64,000 bases of DNA, taken from CBDBCU01 sp965203435. Lineage in GTDB: Bacteria > Chloroflexota > Dehalococcoidia > Lucifugimonadales > UBA3495. Shown one piece after another: positions 34,226 to 43,159 of the stretch (its first letter is position 1; every line of letters begins with the position of its first letter). The notes under the pieces were generated by a model that did no database searches, had not been told where the DNA came from, and saw only the letters and a list, made by a program, of their open reading frames with translations. The stretch spans positions 186,001-250,000 of the forward strand of contig CBDBCU010000006.1 of assembly GCA_965203435.1 (NCBI GenBank). The letters are read 5' to 3'. Made by a program: the position numbers and the translations under genes.

Positions 34226-34732
34226 ATGCAAGTGCAAGTCGGCCCCTGGAAGTTCAATGTCCGCCGCAGTCCGGAGGGAATGCGAATTCTGGTGCCGGTC
34301 AATGGCAAGCCGGCCAGCGAACACGCTTTCCGCTGGGCCGGACAACTGGCGCGGCAGTACCGGGCCAGCCTTTATGCCGTCTATGTCATCGAGCTGCCGC
34401 TGGAGTTTCCCCTGGGGGCTACCGAATCCGGCGGCCGCCAGCATCAGGGAGAGGAAATTCTGAGTCGGATCGAGGCCATCGCCGCCGCGGAACGCAGCCC
34501 GGTGAACGCCGCTTTGATGGAAGCCCGCAGCGCCGGGCCGGCCATTGTGCAGGAAGCCGAGGAGCGGCGGGCCAATCTGCTGGTGGTGGGCCTGCCCTGG
34601 CAGCGGCGGGCCGGCGCCGACTTGCTGGGGGAAACCCCGGCTTATATCCTGAAAAACGCCCCGTGCCAAACCCTGTTTTCCCGGGAGCCGGCCCCGGCCG
34701 CCGCCCGCCAACGGGAAATCCGCCGGGGGTAG
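34226..34732 (+). CDS. Universal stress protein (UspA) family protein
   Basis: A 168-residue protein with the UspA alpha/beta fold. The first strand is MRILVPVNGKPASEHAF and the latter part is NLLVVGLPWQRRAGADLLGETP, a variant of the GxxGxxS ATP-loop with Ala/Asp, so nucleotide binding is uncertain. The frame extends upstream into trkA, but ATG 34226 is the first start after that gene. UspA-domain partners are common for K+ and other ion transporters, and the position between two TrkA-like genes suggests a signalling role in this operon. Confidence 0.8.
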   Translation: MQVQVGPWKFNVRRSPEGMRILVPVNGKPASEHAFRWAGQLARQYRASLYAVYVIELPLEFPLGATESGGRQHQGEEILSRIEAIAAAERSPVNAALMEARSAGPAIVQEAEERRANLLVVGLPWQRRAGADLLGETPAYILKNAPCQTLFSREPAPAAARQREIRRG

Positions 34733-34744
34733 TATTACGGCTTT

Positions 34745-35182
34745 ATGGATGCTTTGATTTTCGGCTGTACCCGCTTGACCGACGCTTTGACCGCGGCCCT
34801 CCTGGCCGACGGCCACCGCTTGACCGTCCTGGATCGGGACGCCGACCGCTTGGCCCGCCTGCATCAGGAAAGGGCGGAATTGGCCTTGTCCATCCTCCAC
34901 GCCCCGGAGCCGTTAATGCAGGATTACCTGAATCAGGCCGGCATCGGCCAGGCCGGGGCTTTCCTGGCCCTGTCCGGGGATGACCACGCCAACCTGCTGG
35001 TCAGCCAGATTGCCCGGCACATTTACAATATCCCGCAAGTGTTCTGCCGGTTGAGCGACCCGCAGTTGCAGGACTTTTATCGCGGCTTGGGATTGGAAAT
35101 TATCGGCCCGGATGCCGATTCCATCGCCCTGATCCGCCAGCGGCTGCACGGCGGCCCGGCGGAGGAAGGGCGGCAGGAATAG
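34745..35182 (+). CDS. TrkA-N (RCK Rossmann) domain protein, single domain
   Basis: A 145-residue protein covering only the TrkA-N Rossmann domain; the C-terminal RCK half is missing. The glycine motif is degenerate (FGCTRLT in place of GxGxxG), while LDRDADRLARL, the acidic ligand strand and SIARHI-like SQIARHIYNIPQVFCR remain. It may have lost nucleotide binding and act as a structural member of an RCK ring with the next gene. It starts 12 bases after the UspA gene and stops 4 bases before the next. Confidence 0.78.
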   Translation: MDALIFGCTRLTDALTAALLADGHRLTVLDRDADRLARLHQERAELALSILHAPEPLMQDYLNQAGIGQAGAFLALSGDDHANLLVSQIARHIYNIPQVFCRLSDPQLQDFYRGLGLEIIGPDADSIALIRQRLHGGPAEEGRQE

Positions 35183-35186
35183 ACCG

Positions 35187-35852
35187 ATGTTTATTATCAT
35201 CGCCGGTTGCAGCGAAACCGGCTACCAGCTGGCCCGGCTGCTGCTGGTCTCCGGGCATGAGATAGCGGTCATTGAGCAAAGCCAATCCCGCTGCCAACTG
35301 CTGCGGGAGGAGCTGGGCAGCGTGGCGGTGCATGGCGACGCGACGAACCCGGAGGACTTGAAACGGGCCGGCGTCGCCCGGGCCGATACGATTGTGGCCC
35401 TGACCGGCCGGGACGAAACCAATTTGGTAGTCTGCCAGCTGGCCCGGCAGCTTTTTGCTGTGGCACGCATCGCCGCCGTTATCAAAGATGCCAAGAATCA
35501 ACCCATTTTCCGCCTGCTGGGGGTGGATTTGATTGTCAATTCCGCCGACCTGATTCTGGACAGCCTGGAACAGGGCATTGCCGAGGTGAACCTGCGGCGG
35601 CGCTTGACCTTGCGGATTCCCAACACTTCCATCGTCAGCATTGCCGTGCCGGAGGATGCCGCCGTAGTAGGCAAGCGGCTGGAGGAGCTGCAACGGGAAA
35701 TTCCCCCCCGCAGCTTTATCGCCCTGGTCATTCGGAAAGACCGGGTGCTGAAACCGGCGGCCCTGGCCCTGGCCGGCGGGGATGAACTGTTCGCGGTAAC
35801 GGTTACCGAGGAGGAACAGGCCCTCTACGATTTATTCACCGGAGTGGTTTAG
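35187..35852 (+). CDS. Third TrkA-like protein (RCK-N plus RCK-C)
   Basis: A 221-residue protein with TrkA-N (residues 1-130) and TrkA-C (about 140-215). The glycine motif is AGCSETG, again not canonical. VHGDATNPEDLKRAGV and TGRDETNLVVCQLAR are typical TrkA-N blocks. With the two other TrkA-like genes it gives three RCK-type subunits for one TrkH, which suggests a hetero-oligomeric gating ring. pheA starts 2 bases after its stop. Confidence 0.85.
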   Translation: MFIIIAGCSETGYQLARLLLVSGHEIAVIEQSQSRCQLLREELGSVAVHGDATNPEDLKRAGVARADTIVALTGRDETNLVVCQLARQLFAVARIAAVIKDAKNQPIFRLLGVDLIVNSADLILDSLEQGIAEVNLRRRLTLRIPNTSIVSIAVPEDAAVVGKRLEELQREIPPRSFIALVIRKDRVLKPAALALAGGDELFAVTVTEEEQALYDLFTGVV

Positions 35853-35854
35853 CC

Positions 35855-36694
35855 GTGGCGCAGCGCATATCCTATTTCGGCCCGGCCGGCACCTATACCG
35901 AGGCGGCCGCCCTGCGCTATGATGCCGGGGCGGAGCTGATACCCTTTACTACCATCCCGGCGGTGTGCCAAGCCGTATCCGACGGCGTAACTGATGCCGG
36001 AGTAGTGCCGATCGAGAACAGCTTGGAGGGTTCGGTGGTCAACACCCTGGACTTTCTGATTAACGAGTCCGACCTTTCCCTCTACTACGAAATCGTCTTG
36101 CCCATCGAACACTGCCTGATGGCGGCCCCGGGAACGGATTTGACCGCCTTGCAGGTCATCTTTTCCCATCCCCAATCCCTGGCCCAGTGCCGGCACTATC
36201 TCGAAGACCATTACCCGGCGGCGCGGCCCACGGCGTCTTTGAGCAATGCGGCGGCCGTGGCCGATATGCAGGCCAGCCCAACCCCGGCCGCCGCCATCGG
36301 GCCGCAGCGGGCCGCCCAACTCTACGGCGCGGAAATCATCGATCGCGGCATCCAGGACGGGGCCAACAATATGACCCGGTTCGTAGTGGTAGCCCCCCAC
36401 GACCACGCCCCCACCGGCCAGGACAAAACTTCCCTCTGCTTTACCTTTGCCCAAGACGCCCCCGGCTCCCTGTATCAGGCTTTGGGCGTCTTTGCCCTGC
36501 GAAACCTGAACCTGGTCAAAATCGAATCCCGGCCCACCCGGGAATCCCTGGGCCGCTACAACTTTCTGGTGGACTGCATGGGCCACCGGGAAAACCCCAC
36601 GGTCAAAGAGGCTCTGGAAGCGCTGGCCGGCCAGGTCAGCGCCCTCAAGATTTTCGGCTCCTATCCCCGCTGGAATCCCAATGCCGGGGAATAA
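35855..36694 (+). CDS. pheA: Prephenate dehydratase
   Basis: A 279-residue cytoplasmic enzyme turning prephenate into phenylpyruvate in phenylalanine synthesis. The catalytic region shows VVPIENSLEGSVVNTLDFL and NNMTRFVVVAP with the essential TRF motif. The ACT regulatory domain contains NLVKIESRPTRE, where ESRP binds phenylalanine for feedback inhibition. The start is GTG at 35855, two bases past the Trk gene stop, so it is translated from the same message. No chorismate mutase domain is fused. The end is convergent with the next gene. Confidence 0.97.
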   Translation: MAQRISYFGPAGTYTEAAALRYDAGAELIPFTTIPAVCQAVSDGVTDAGVVPIENSLEGSVVNTLDFLINESDLSLYYEIVLPIEHCLMAAPGTDLTALQVIFSHPQSLAQCRHYLEDHYPAARPTASLSNAAAVADMQASPTPAAAIGPQRAAQLYGAEIIDRGIQDGANNMTRFVVVAPHDHAPTGQDKTSLCFTFAQDAPGSLYQALGVFALRNLNLVKIESRPTRESLGRYNFLVDCMGHRENPTVKEALEALAGQVSALKIFGSYPRWNPNAGE

Positions 36695-36717
36695 AAGGAT
36701 CCGGGAATAACCGCCGG

Positions 36718-36999
36718 CTATTCCGATTCCCGGTGGAACCGTTCCCGGATCCGCTCCGCCGCCCGGTTAAGGACGCCGAAAAAGCCCAAGGTTTTGGACA
36801 CTTCCTTAGTGGAACTGAGCACAATCCCCGAGGCCTCCTCCAGGTTGCTGCCGGCGCGCCGCAGGGAAGTGATAAAGGTGAGCAGCCGCACCATCAAAAT
36901 TATCGCCAGCACCAGGGCAATAATCAGGATGCCCAGGCTGAGGGTAATCAGCAGGTCCTGGATAACGGCATTCGCAGTGATGAAACCGCTGTCGTCCAC
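36718..36999 (-). CDS. Small single-pass membrane protein
   Basis: A 93-residue protein of unknown function. One long hydrophobic segment (about residues 17-42) is followed by an amphipathic helical tail ending RERFHRESE. TAAAGGAGT gives a good ribosome site. It lies 48 bases downstream of the YYY glycosyltransferase gene on the same strand and may be co-expressed. It has some resemblance to small DUF948-like or chemoreceptor-stalk-like proteins, but no assignment is safe. Confidence 0.6.
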   Translation of the reverse strand: MDDSGFITANAVIQDLLITLSLGILIIALVLAIILMVRLLTFITSLRRAGSNLEEASGIVLSSTKEVSKTLGFFGVLNRAAERIRERFHRESE

Positions 37000-37047
37000 T
37001 ATTTACTCCTTTAGGGTAAGATAAGGGCGGCCGCGCCGGCCCCGGTT

Positions 37048-40000
37048 TCAGGGCAATGGCAGTTCGTAAAGGGTAACGCCCGGATTGGCATAGGCGACCC
37101 GGGCCACTCCCGCGGCTACCATTCTATCAAACTTTGCCAACCCGTCCCCGGCATAATAGACCCGTTCCAACGGCCCCACGACCACATACCTTACCGCATA
37201 CTGCCGCAGCAGGGCGGCCGCCCGGGCCAAATCCGCCGTTTCGTACATTTCCTGCACCGCGGCGGCCCGGTTCTGCACCAATTCATAGCTGCCGCGCTGC
37301 TGAATCTGATGCCAGGGCCAGCCCAGCACCGTCGGCAGGCCGGTATAAGCGGATATGCGGCCGCCCCAACGATACTGCTCGGTGTGGGCTTCCAGTATCA
37401 CCGGAGAACCGGCGGCGTTCTCTTGCAGCCAGCGGATAGCGGCGGCGTCCCATTTCAGTTCCAGCGGCGTATCCATTTCCCAATGTACCGCTTGCTCCAG
37501 ATAAGCCATCCCGTCCAGGGTCGGCGGCAGCGGATTAAAGCGGTCGGCCAGCCGGGGCGACGGGGCCAGGGCGGTATAAACCAGACTGGAGGCCAGCAGC
37601 GCCAGCAGTCCGCCGGCCCACGCCTTGCCGACCCAGCTATCCTTAACCCAACGCAGCCCGCCCTCCTGTCCCAGCCGCCACAGCAGATAGGCGGCCGCCA
37701 AGCCGAACAGCACCCAGGCTTCCAGGTAATACTTGAACAGGGTATTCATCCGGCCAATATCCCCGGTCAGCCGCGCCAGTTCCACCGCCAAGCCCAGGGC
37801 CAAGGCCATAGCCAGCAGCAGCAAAGGAAACAAGGCATAAGGCCCTTCTGAGTCGTCCCTATCCGCCGCCGGCCTAGCCCCCACCGCCAACCCGGTCAGC
37901 AGCAGCAGGAACAGCAGCATCGCCCCCGTCCCATAGCCGGCCGCCGCCAGATATATAACCGGCAGCAGGCCCAAGCCGCAGTACCAACGCCCTAGCGCGC
38001 GATTTCGCCCGGGTATTGCCCGGCCCTCAGCCTCTTGAGGGGATGGGCGGAACAGCTGGGTCAAGGGCTGCCAAGTCTGCTTGACCAGAAAGGTTGCGGC
38101 GATAAAGAGGAACAGGGCATGAATTGCCAGATAGCGGGATAAGGGCGTCTGCCATTTGGCGGTTTCAATGCCGGCGTCAAAGGTTGCGATGGTTTGATGG
38201 TAGGGCAGAAAGGCCAGGTAGCTGAGAGCCGCCAAGCCGCCGGCCCAGCCGATGGCCCCAAGCAGTTTAGCCCGTCCCGCCAGCGGCATCCAGTAAATTG
38301 CCAGCACCGCCAAGCCGCCGGCCAAAAGCAGGTAAGAGGGATAATCCCAACTGTTGATTGGCCCCAGGGCGCCCACCGCCAAAGCCAGCATCGCCGCCGC
38401 CGCTACACGCCACAAGTGGCCCGATTGCCGCCAACCGACCAGCAGATTCAGCCCCAAGCCAATTACCAGCAGGCTGAAGGGCAAGGCAATCAAATGGGCG
38501 TGCAAATCGGCGAACAGAAAGGTAAAGAAGGGAAACTCGGTGATGTGCCAGGAAATATCCGGATAGCCGGGAATTTTCTCCGGCAGCCAGAAAGTCAGCA
38601 GTCCCGGCTCCACGCTTTCCAGATTGGGAATCATCCGACTGCTGCGCCAGAAGTCAAAGGGCGGAAAATCGCCGCCGCTGAAACGGCTTGCCATCCCTTG
38701 CAGCAGTTGCGCCATCCCGTCCAAGTTACCCATAACCGCTACTAGCAGGGCGGAAAGCAAGCCGGCGGTTACTGAACTGCTAAAAAAGCGGGCGGCCCGG
38801 CCCGGCCTTGTTACGGCGGTAGCGGTGGCGGCAATGGCGGCAGTAACGGCGGCCGCTTTGGCCCGGCGGCGGGCGCGCTTGGTGCCTTCGACCAGGTTGT
38901 AGCCAATGGTGTAAGCCCCGGTTACCGTCAAGGCAAAGAGCAATGGCACGGCCAGATTGAAAGCCACCGTCGGAATTATGCCGGTCAAGCGGATGGGAAC
39001 GGCCAGCAGGAAGTGGCCCCAGTAGTAATAGTTGAGATAGCCGCCGGCAAACCAGGGATCATAGGGGGGTAGGATAGTAGAGCGGATTATGGCATTGAGA
39101 TAGGCCAACTCCATCGGCTTTTCCCCGCCCCGGTAGGGATGCCATAAATCCGGATTTCCCGCCCGCAGCAGCGTAAAGGCCAGAAAAGCCAGCAGGAAAA
39201 GCATTTCCCCGGTCAACAGCAGCCGCCAGCGTTGCGCCAGAAAAGCCCCCATTTCCTGCCCTCGGGCCGCCAGGGCCAGCCCGGACATAGCCGCCACGGC
39301 CGCCAAGCCCAGGACAATCGCCATCCGGGAAAAAGGCAGCCAGCCCAGACTGACCCCCAGCCAAACCAGGTAGGCAACCAGCAGCAAGCCCAGCGGCCGC
39401 GCCAGCAGCAAGCCTCGGTCGGGCAAAGGGCGGAACAGCAAGAGGGCCAGCGGCAGGGTCAGCAGGTAAATCAGTTCAATCGCCAACAGCCAGGCCAGCA
39501 CCGGGATGCGATTAGCCCAACTCTCCCGGTCAAAGATTTCCGACCAGGTGCCGCCGCTTTGCTGCCGCGCCCTTTCCGTTTCCGACAGCATCAAACTTTG
39601 CCCGGGATTAGCATCGCCGGGCAGTAGCAGCGGCAACAGTTCCTCGACCGGCCGCTGGGCGGTGTTGCGGAAAAGCATTACCCGGGGATGGTCATAGCCC
39701 ACTACATTGTCATCGGCGTAACCCAGGTTCAGGGAAAAGGGCGGCCTCGGTTCCGGGTTCAGCGGCTCCGGGCGCGGCAGTCCCGCCCGGCCGATAGGGT
39801 CATCGACCAGGGCCAGGCCGGCTAACTGGGGATAAGAGGTGAAACTGCGCTCCCGCCGGTAGCCCAAGCCGCCGCCGAACAGCTGCCGATAGTAGTTAAG
39901 GCTGTAGGGAAACCGCTCCGGGTCGCTGGCTACGCTGACATAAGGCCGGTGACTGTAAAAGACCAGATACTCGGCCTCGGCCAACTTCCCGGCCAATTCC

Positions 40001-41556
40001 GCCATCTTGGCGGAATTATCCGGCTCATAGGCCGGAAACTGCCATACCTCGTACCGATACAATTCCGGGATAAACTCGTCCCAATGGTTGTCGCTGAGGA
40101 TGGTCGTCCCCGGCGGCAGGTTTTCCTGAATCCACCGGGAGGCCGCCACCGCCGGGTGCGGGTTGGCGTAAATGCGCTGAAAAGCCAGGGCATAGAAAGC
40201 CGTTGCCCCTACTACCAGGATTAGCGGCGTCCAGGCCAGAACCGGCAACCACCGCCGGGCCGCCGCTGGTACTTTCCCCAAGGCCGCCCCATCGCGCCAA
40301 GCCGCCGCCGGTACTTTCCGCAAAGCCGGCCAATCGTACATAGCCGCCGCCGGCAGCCAGAGCAGCATCCGCGCCGCCAGCAGTACCATAAAGGGCAGCA
40401 GCGGGAAAAAGTAACGCTGAAAACGCACCTCGAAACTTTCCAGAAACAGCGAGCCCGGCACGATCCAAGCCAGCAGCAGCCAGTCCCCGCGGCTGTGTTG
40501 CCCGCCCCGGTAAGCCTTGACGGCGGTAAAGATAATTCCGCCCCAAGCCGCCAAGCCCAAAGGCAAGCCCAATCCCCAAACCGCCGTCTGCTGAAACTGG
40601 TATAGAAAGGGCGGCGTCCCCACATATTGGATGGTAAAAGGCCACAAGCCGGCGTTGCGCGCCATATTGGCCTGCGCCGCCTGCTCGCCGATAAAGTTGG
40701 GCAAATCCAGCAGGGCGTAGGGGGTAAGGATAAAAAATGCCGCCAGGGCCACAAAACCGGCCGCCAAAGCGTGGCCGGCCGTTTCCTTGAAAGCCGCCCG
40801 CCGGTCGCCGGTCGGGGAATCTATCAGCCGCCAGCCGTAGGTCAGCAGCAGTGGGACAATTATCATAAAAACGCTGAGCTTGGGCGTCATTGCCAAGCCC
40901 ACCAGCAAGCCCAGCAGCAGGGAATCCCGCATCCGCCGCATCTCTACTACCCGCAGCATAGCCCAGCAGGAGGCCAGCAGCAGCAGGATGGAAAAGGTTT
41001 CCGGCCGGTAGTAATGGCTGTTCTGAATATGGATTACCGCCAGGGCGGTCAAGGCGGCGGCCAGCAGTCCGACCCCGGGGCCGTACCTTTGCCCGTAAAT
41101 CCGCCGCCCCAGCAGATACAGCAGCCCCACCGACCCGGTATCGGCCAAAGCGGAAAGGATCCGCCCTACATAGCGCAAATCCAGGGCATTGACCTCGGCA
41201 AAAAGTTCAATGCCCCCGCGGCAAAGCACCAGGATATAAAGCAGAACGCTGCCCAGGGGAAACCAGTGGGGATTGAGCGGACTGCGGTCAAAGTCCAGCA
41301 GAACGCTGAGGGAGGGCCAGCCCGGTACAATATCGGGATGTTCCGGCAAGCAATGCTGATAGCCGGGCCGCTCCGTCAGCAGGTCATAGATGCAGCCGGC
41401 CCGCATATAGAGGGATCGTTCATCCGGATGAAAGCCGTAGCCGTCATCCCAATCCAACCCGTGCAGGCGCAAAGCCAGGGCCGCCGCCAGAATCAACGGC
41501 AGCAGCAGGGCCGGCCGGGAAAGGCGGGAAAGGCTTTTTAGAGGCAAAGGGTTCAC
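37048..41556 (-). CDS. Giant membrane glycosyltransferase fusion: GT-C (PMT-like) plus YYY/DUF2298 module
   Basis: 1502 residues. The N-terminal half is a GT-C enzyme of the ArnT/PMT type: FHPDERSLY near residue 42 supplies the acidic loop, many helices follow, and a soluble segment carries HPAVAASRWIQENLPPGTTI. The C-terminal half (from about 700) is the YYY membrane domain found in Chloroflexi and archaea; YLNYYYWGHFLLAVP and WDYPSYLLLAGGLAVL are landmarks. A soluble C-terminal region includes WLQENAAGSPVILEAHTEQYRWGG. It would transfer sugars from a lipid carrier outside the membrane. The start is GTG at 41556. Fusion of both in one chain is notable. Confidence 0.85.
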   Translation of the reverse strand: MNPLPLKSLSRLSRPALLLPLILAAALALRLHGLDWDDGYGFHPDERSLYMRAGCIYDLLTERPGYQHCLPEHPDIVPGWPSLSVLLDFDRSPLNPHWFPLGSVLLYILVLCRGGIELFAEVNALDLRYVGRILSALADTGSVGLLYLLGRRIYGQRYGPGVGLLAAALTALAVIHIQNSHYYRPETFSILLLLASCWAMLRVVEMRRMRDSLLLGLLVGLAMTPKLSVFMIIVPLLLTYGWRLIDSPTGDRRAAFKETAGHALAAGFVALAAFFILTPYALLDLPNFIGEQAAQANMARNAGLWPFTIQYVGTPPFLYQFQQTAVWGLGLPLGLAAWGGIIFTAVKAYRGGQHSRGDWLLLAWIVPGSLFLESFEVRFQRYFFPLLPFMVLLAARMLLWLPAAAMYDWPALRKVPAAAWRDGAALGKVPAAARRWLPVLAWTPLILVVGATAFYALAFQRIYANPHPAVAASRWIQENLPPGTTILSDNHWDEFIPELYRYEVWQFPAYEPDNSAKMAELAGKLAEAEYLVFYSHRPYVSVASDPERFPYSLNYYRQLFGGGLGYRRERSFTSYPQLAGLALVDDPIGRAGLPRPEPLNPEPRPPFSLNLGYADDNVVGYDHPRVMLFRNTAQRPVEELLPLLLPGDANPGQSLMLSETERARQQSGGTWSEIFDRESWANRIPVLAWLLAIELIYLLTLPLALLLFRPLPDRGLLLARPLGLLLVAYLVWLGVSLGWLPFSRMAIVLGLAAVAAMSGLALAARGQEMGAFLAQRWRLLLTGEMLFLLAFLAFTLLRAGNPDLWHPYRGGEKPMELAYLNAIIRSTILPPYDPWFAGGYLNYYYWGHFLLAVPIRLTGIIPTVAFNLAVPLLFALTVTGAYTIGYNLVEGTKRARRRAKAAAVTAAIAATATAVTRPGRAARFFSSSVTAGLLSALLVAVMGNLDGMAQLLQGMASRFSGGDFPPFDFWRSSRMIPNLESVEPGLLTFWLPEKIPGYPDISWHITEFPFFTFLFADLHAHLIALPFSLLVIGLGLNLLVGWRQSGHLWRVAAAAMLALAVGALGPINSWDYPSYLLLAGGLAVLAIYWMPLAGRAKLLGAIGWAGGLAALSYLAFLPYHQTIATFDAGIETAKWQTPLSRYLAIHALFLFIAATFLVKQTWQPLTQLFRPSPQEAEGRAIPGRNRALGRWYCGLGLLPVIYLAAAGYGTGAMLLFLLLLTGLAVGARPAADRDDSEGPYALFPLLLLAMALALGLAVELARLTGDIGRMNTLFKYYLEAWVLFGLAAAYLLWRLGQEGGLRWVKDSWVGKAWAGGLLALLASSLVYTALAPSPRLADRFNPLPPTLDGMAYLEQAVHWEMDTPLELKWDAAAIRWLQENAAGSPVILEAHTEQYRWGGRISAYTGLPTVLGWPWHQIQQRGSYELVQNRAAAVQEMYETADLARAAALLRQYAVRYVVVGPLERVYYAGDGLAKFDRMVAAGVARVAYANPGVTLYELPLP

Positions 41557-41680
41557 CGATCCATCCCGGGCCGCGGGTGTGGGGACAGTTGTAACAGCGC
41601 GACGCAGAGACCCGGCCTTATTCCGTTCATCCCTGCGTCGCCGCTGGAAAATCCCTTTGGGGAAAGGGAAATCAGAGGCC

Positions 41681-42685
41681 CTAGTTGCTCATAAAGGAGC
41701 AGAGGTCGGCGGTGCGGCAGGAATAGCCCCACTCGTTATCGTACCAGCCCATCACCTTGACCATATTCCCCGCCATCACCAGGGTGGACAGGGCGTCAAA
41801 AATGCAGCTGTGGGCATTGCCGCGCACATCGGAACTGACAATCGGATCCTCGGTGTATTCCAGGATGCCCTGGAGACTGCCGGCCGCCGCCGCCTGAAAG
41901 GCTTGATTGACTTCCGCGGCCGTTACTTCCCGGCTCAGGTTGACCACAAAGTCGGTGACGGAACCGGTGGCCGTCGGCACCCGGAAAGCGATGCCGTGGA
42001 GCTTGCCGTTCAGTTCCGGCAGCACCAGGCCCACGGCCCGGGCCGCGCCGGTGCTGGTCGGGATGATGTTCATCGCCGCCGCCCGGGCCCGCCGCAAATC
42101 CGAATGGCGCTGATCCAGAATGGCCTGGTCGTTGGTGTAGGAGTGGATGGTGGACATCAGCCCGTGTTCAATGCCAAAGGCTTCGTGCAGCACCTTGACC
42201 ATCGGCGCAAAGCAGTTGGTAGTGCAGGAGGCGTTGGACACGATATTGTGCTGCTCCTTGTCGTACGCGCCGTCATTGACGCCCAGCACCATCGTCAAGT
42301 CCACATTGCTGGCCGGCGCGGAAATGATAACCTTGCTGGCCCCGCCCTGGAGATGGCCGGCGGCCTTTTCCCCGTCGGTGAAAATGCCGGTGGACTCCAC
42401 CACCAGGTCGACGCCCATTTCCGACCAGGGAATCTTGGCCGGATCCCGTTCGGAAAAGACCTTGATGCTGCGGCCGTCAATCCGCAGGTCGCCATTGTCC
42501 GCCTCGACCTGTCCCGGATAGACGCCGTAGCTGGTATCGTACTTGAACAGGTGGGCATTGGTCTTGTCGTCGGTCAAGTCGTTGACCGCCGCCACTTCCA
42601 GGGTATCCGGGTAACGCTCCATAGTGGCCCGGGTTACCAGGCGGCCAATGCGGCCAAAGCCGTTGACTCCAATTCGCGTGGTCAT
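41681..42685 (-). CDS. gap: Glyceraldehyde-3-phosphate dehydrogenase
   Basis: A 334-residue cytoplasmic glycolytic enzyme oxidising glyceraldehyde 3-phosphate to 1,3-bisphosphoglycerate with NAD(P)+. INGFGRIGR-like VNGFGRIGRLV binds the cofactor; the catalytic SNASCTTNC is centred on Cys154. GAARAVGLVLPELNGKLHG is the phosphate-binding block, and WYDNEWGYSCR is near the C-terminus. GAGAGG precedes the ATG. Length and motifs are standard. It is followed downstream by the GT-C/YYY gene on the same strand. Confidence 0.98.
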   Translation of the reverse strand: MTTRIGVNGFGRIGRLVTRATMERYPDTLEVAAVNDLTDDKTNAHLFKYDTSYGVYPGQVEADNGDLRIDGRSIKVFSERDPAKIPWSEMGVDLVVESTGIFTDGEKAAGHLQGGASKVIISAPASNVDLTMVLGVNDGAYDKEQHNIVSNASCTTNCFAPMVKVLHEAFGIEHGLMSTIHSYTNDQAILDQRHSDLRRARAAAMNIIPTSTGAARAVGLVLPELNGKLHGIAFRVPTATGSVTDFVVNLSREVTAAEVNQAFQAAAAGSLQGILEYTEDPIVSSDVRGNAHSCIFDALSTLVMAGNMVKVMGWYDNEWGYSCRTADLCSFMSN

Positions 42686-42753
42686 CAGTTACCTCTCTAC
42701 GCTGTGCAATGGGTTTTGCCGGGGCAACGGGTTTCCCTTTAATCCGGGCTGTC

Positions 42754-42907
42754 CCATCCTTCAACAAGTTCAGGATGAGCGGAAAGCAACCCGGTGCAAA
42801 GAAAACCGGGCAATCCGTTCCCTTGCCTTGCTCTCCCTTACCGCCGCCGGAAAATCCAGCCGTACCCGCCGTTTTTTCCGCTCATCCTGAACCTGTTGAA
42901 GGATGAG
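42754..42907. repeat. Inverted pair of family B repeats flanked by a duplicated gene end
   Basis: An inverted copy lies at about 42754-42782 and a direct copy at about 42879-42907. Just inside, GCCGGAAAATCCAGCCGTAC occurs at about 42846; the same bases recur at about 42924, where they are the end of the small 80-residue gene. Confidence 0.8.
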
Positions 42908-42916
42908 ATCAACCGG

Positions 42917-43159
42917 CTACCACCGCCGGAAAATCCAGCCGTACCAGCCCAGGCGCGCCCGGTTGACATAGCTGGGCGGGGGCGCGGCCAGCAGGCGGCC
43001 CAAGCCAATAAAGACCCGCACCGTCAACCCCAGCAGCCGCCAAGTCCCGCGGAACAGCCCTTTGACGCCTTGGATTGCCAGATAGCGGCCAATGCGCCAA
43101 GCCAGATAGCGGTTAGACCGGATCCGGGTTTCCGGCGGTGTAGGCGCGGATTCCGGCAT
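42917..43159 (-). CDS. Small basic protein overlapping the enolase 3' end
   Basis: An 80-residue Arg-rich protein with a hydrophobic stretch (about residues 33-56, GVKGLFRGTWRLLGLTVRVFI). No family recognised. Its ATG is inside the last 47 bases of eno, in a different frame, so it could be translated by coupling. Strong Arg/Pro content may reflect GC-rich chance, hence modest confidence. Confidence 0.4.
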   Translation of the reverse strand: MPESAPTPPETRIRSNRYLAWRIGRYLAIQGVKGLFRGTWRLLGLTVRVFIGLGRLLAAPPPSYVNRARLGWYGWIFRRW

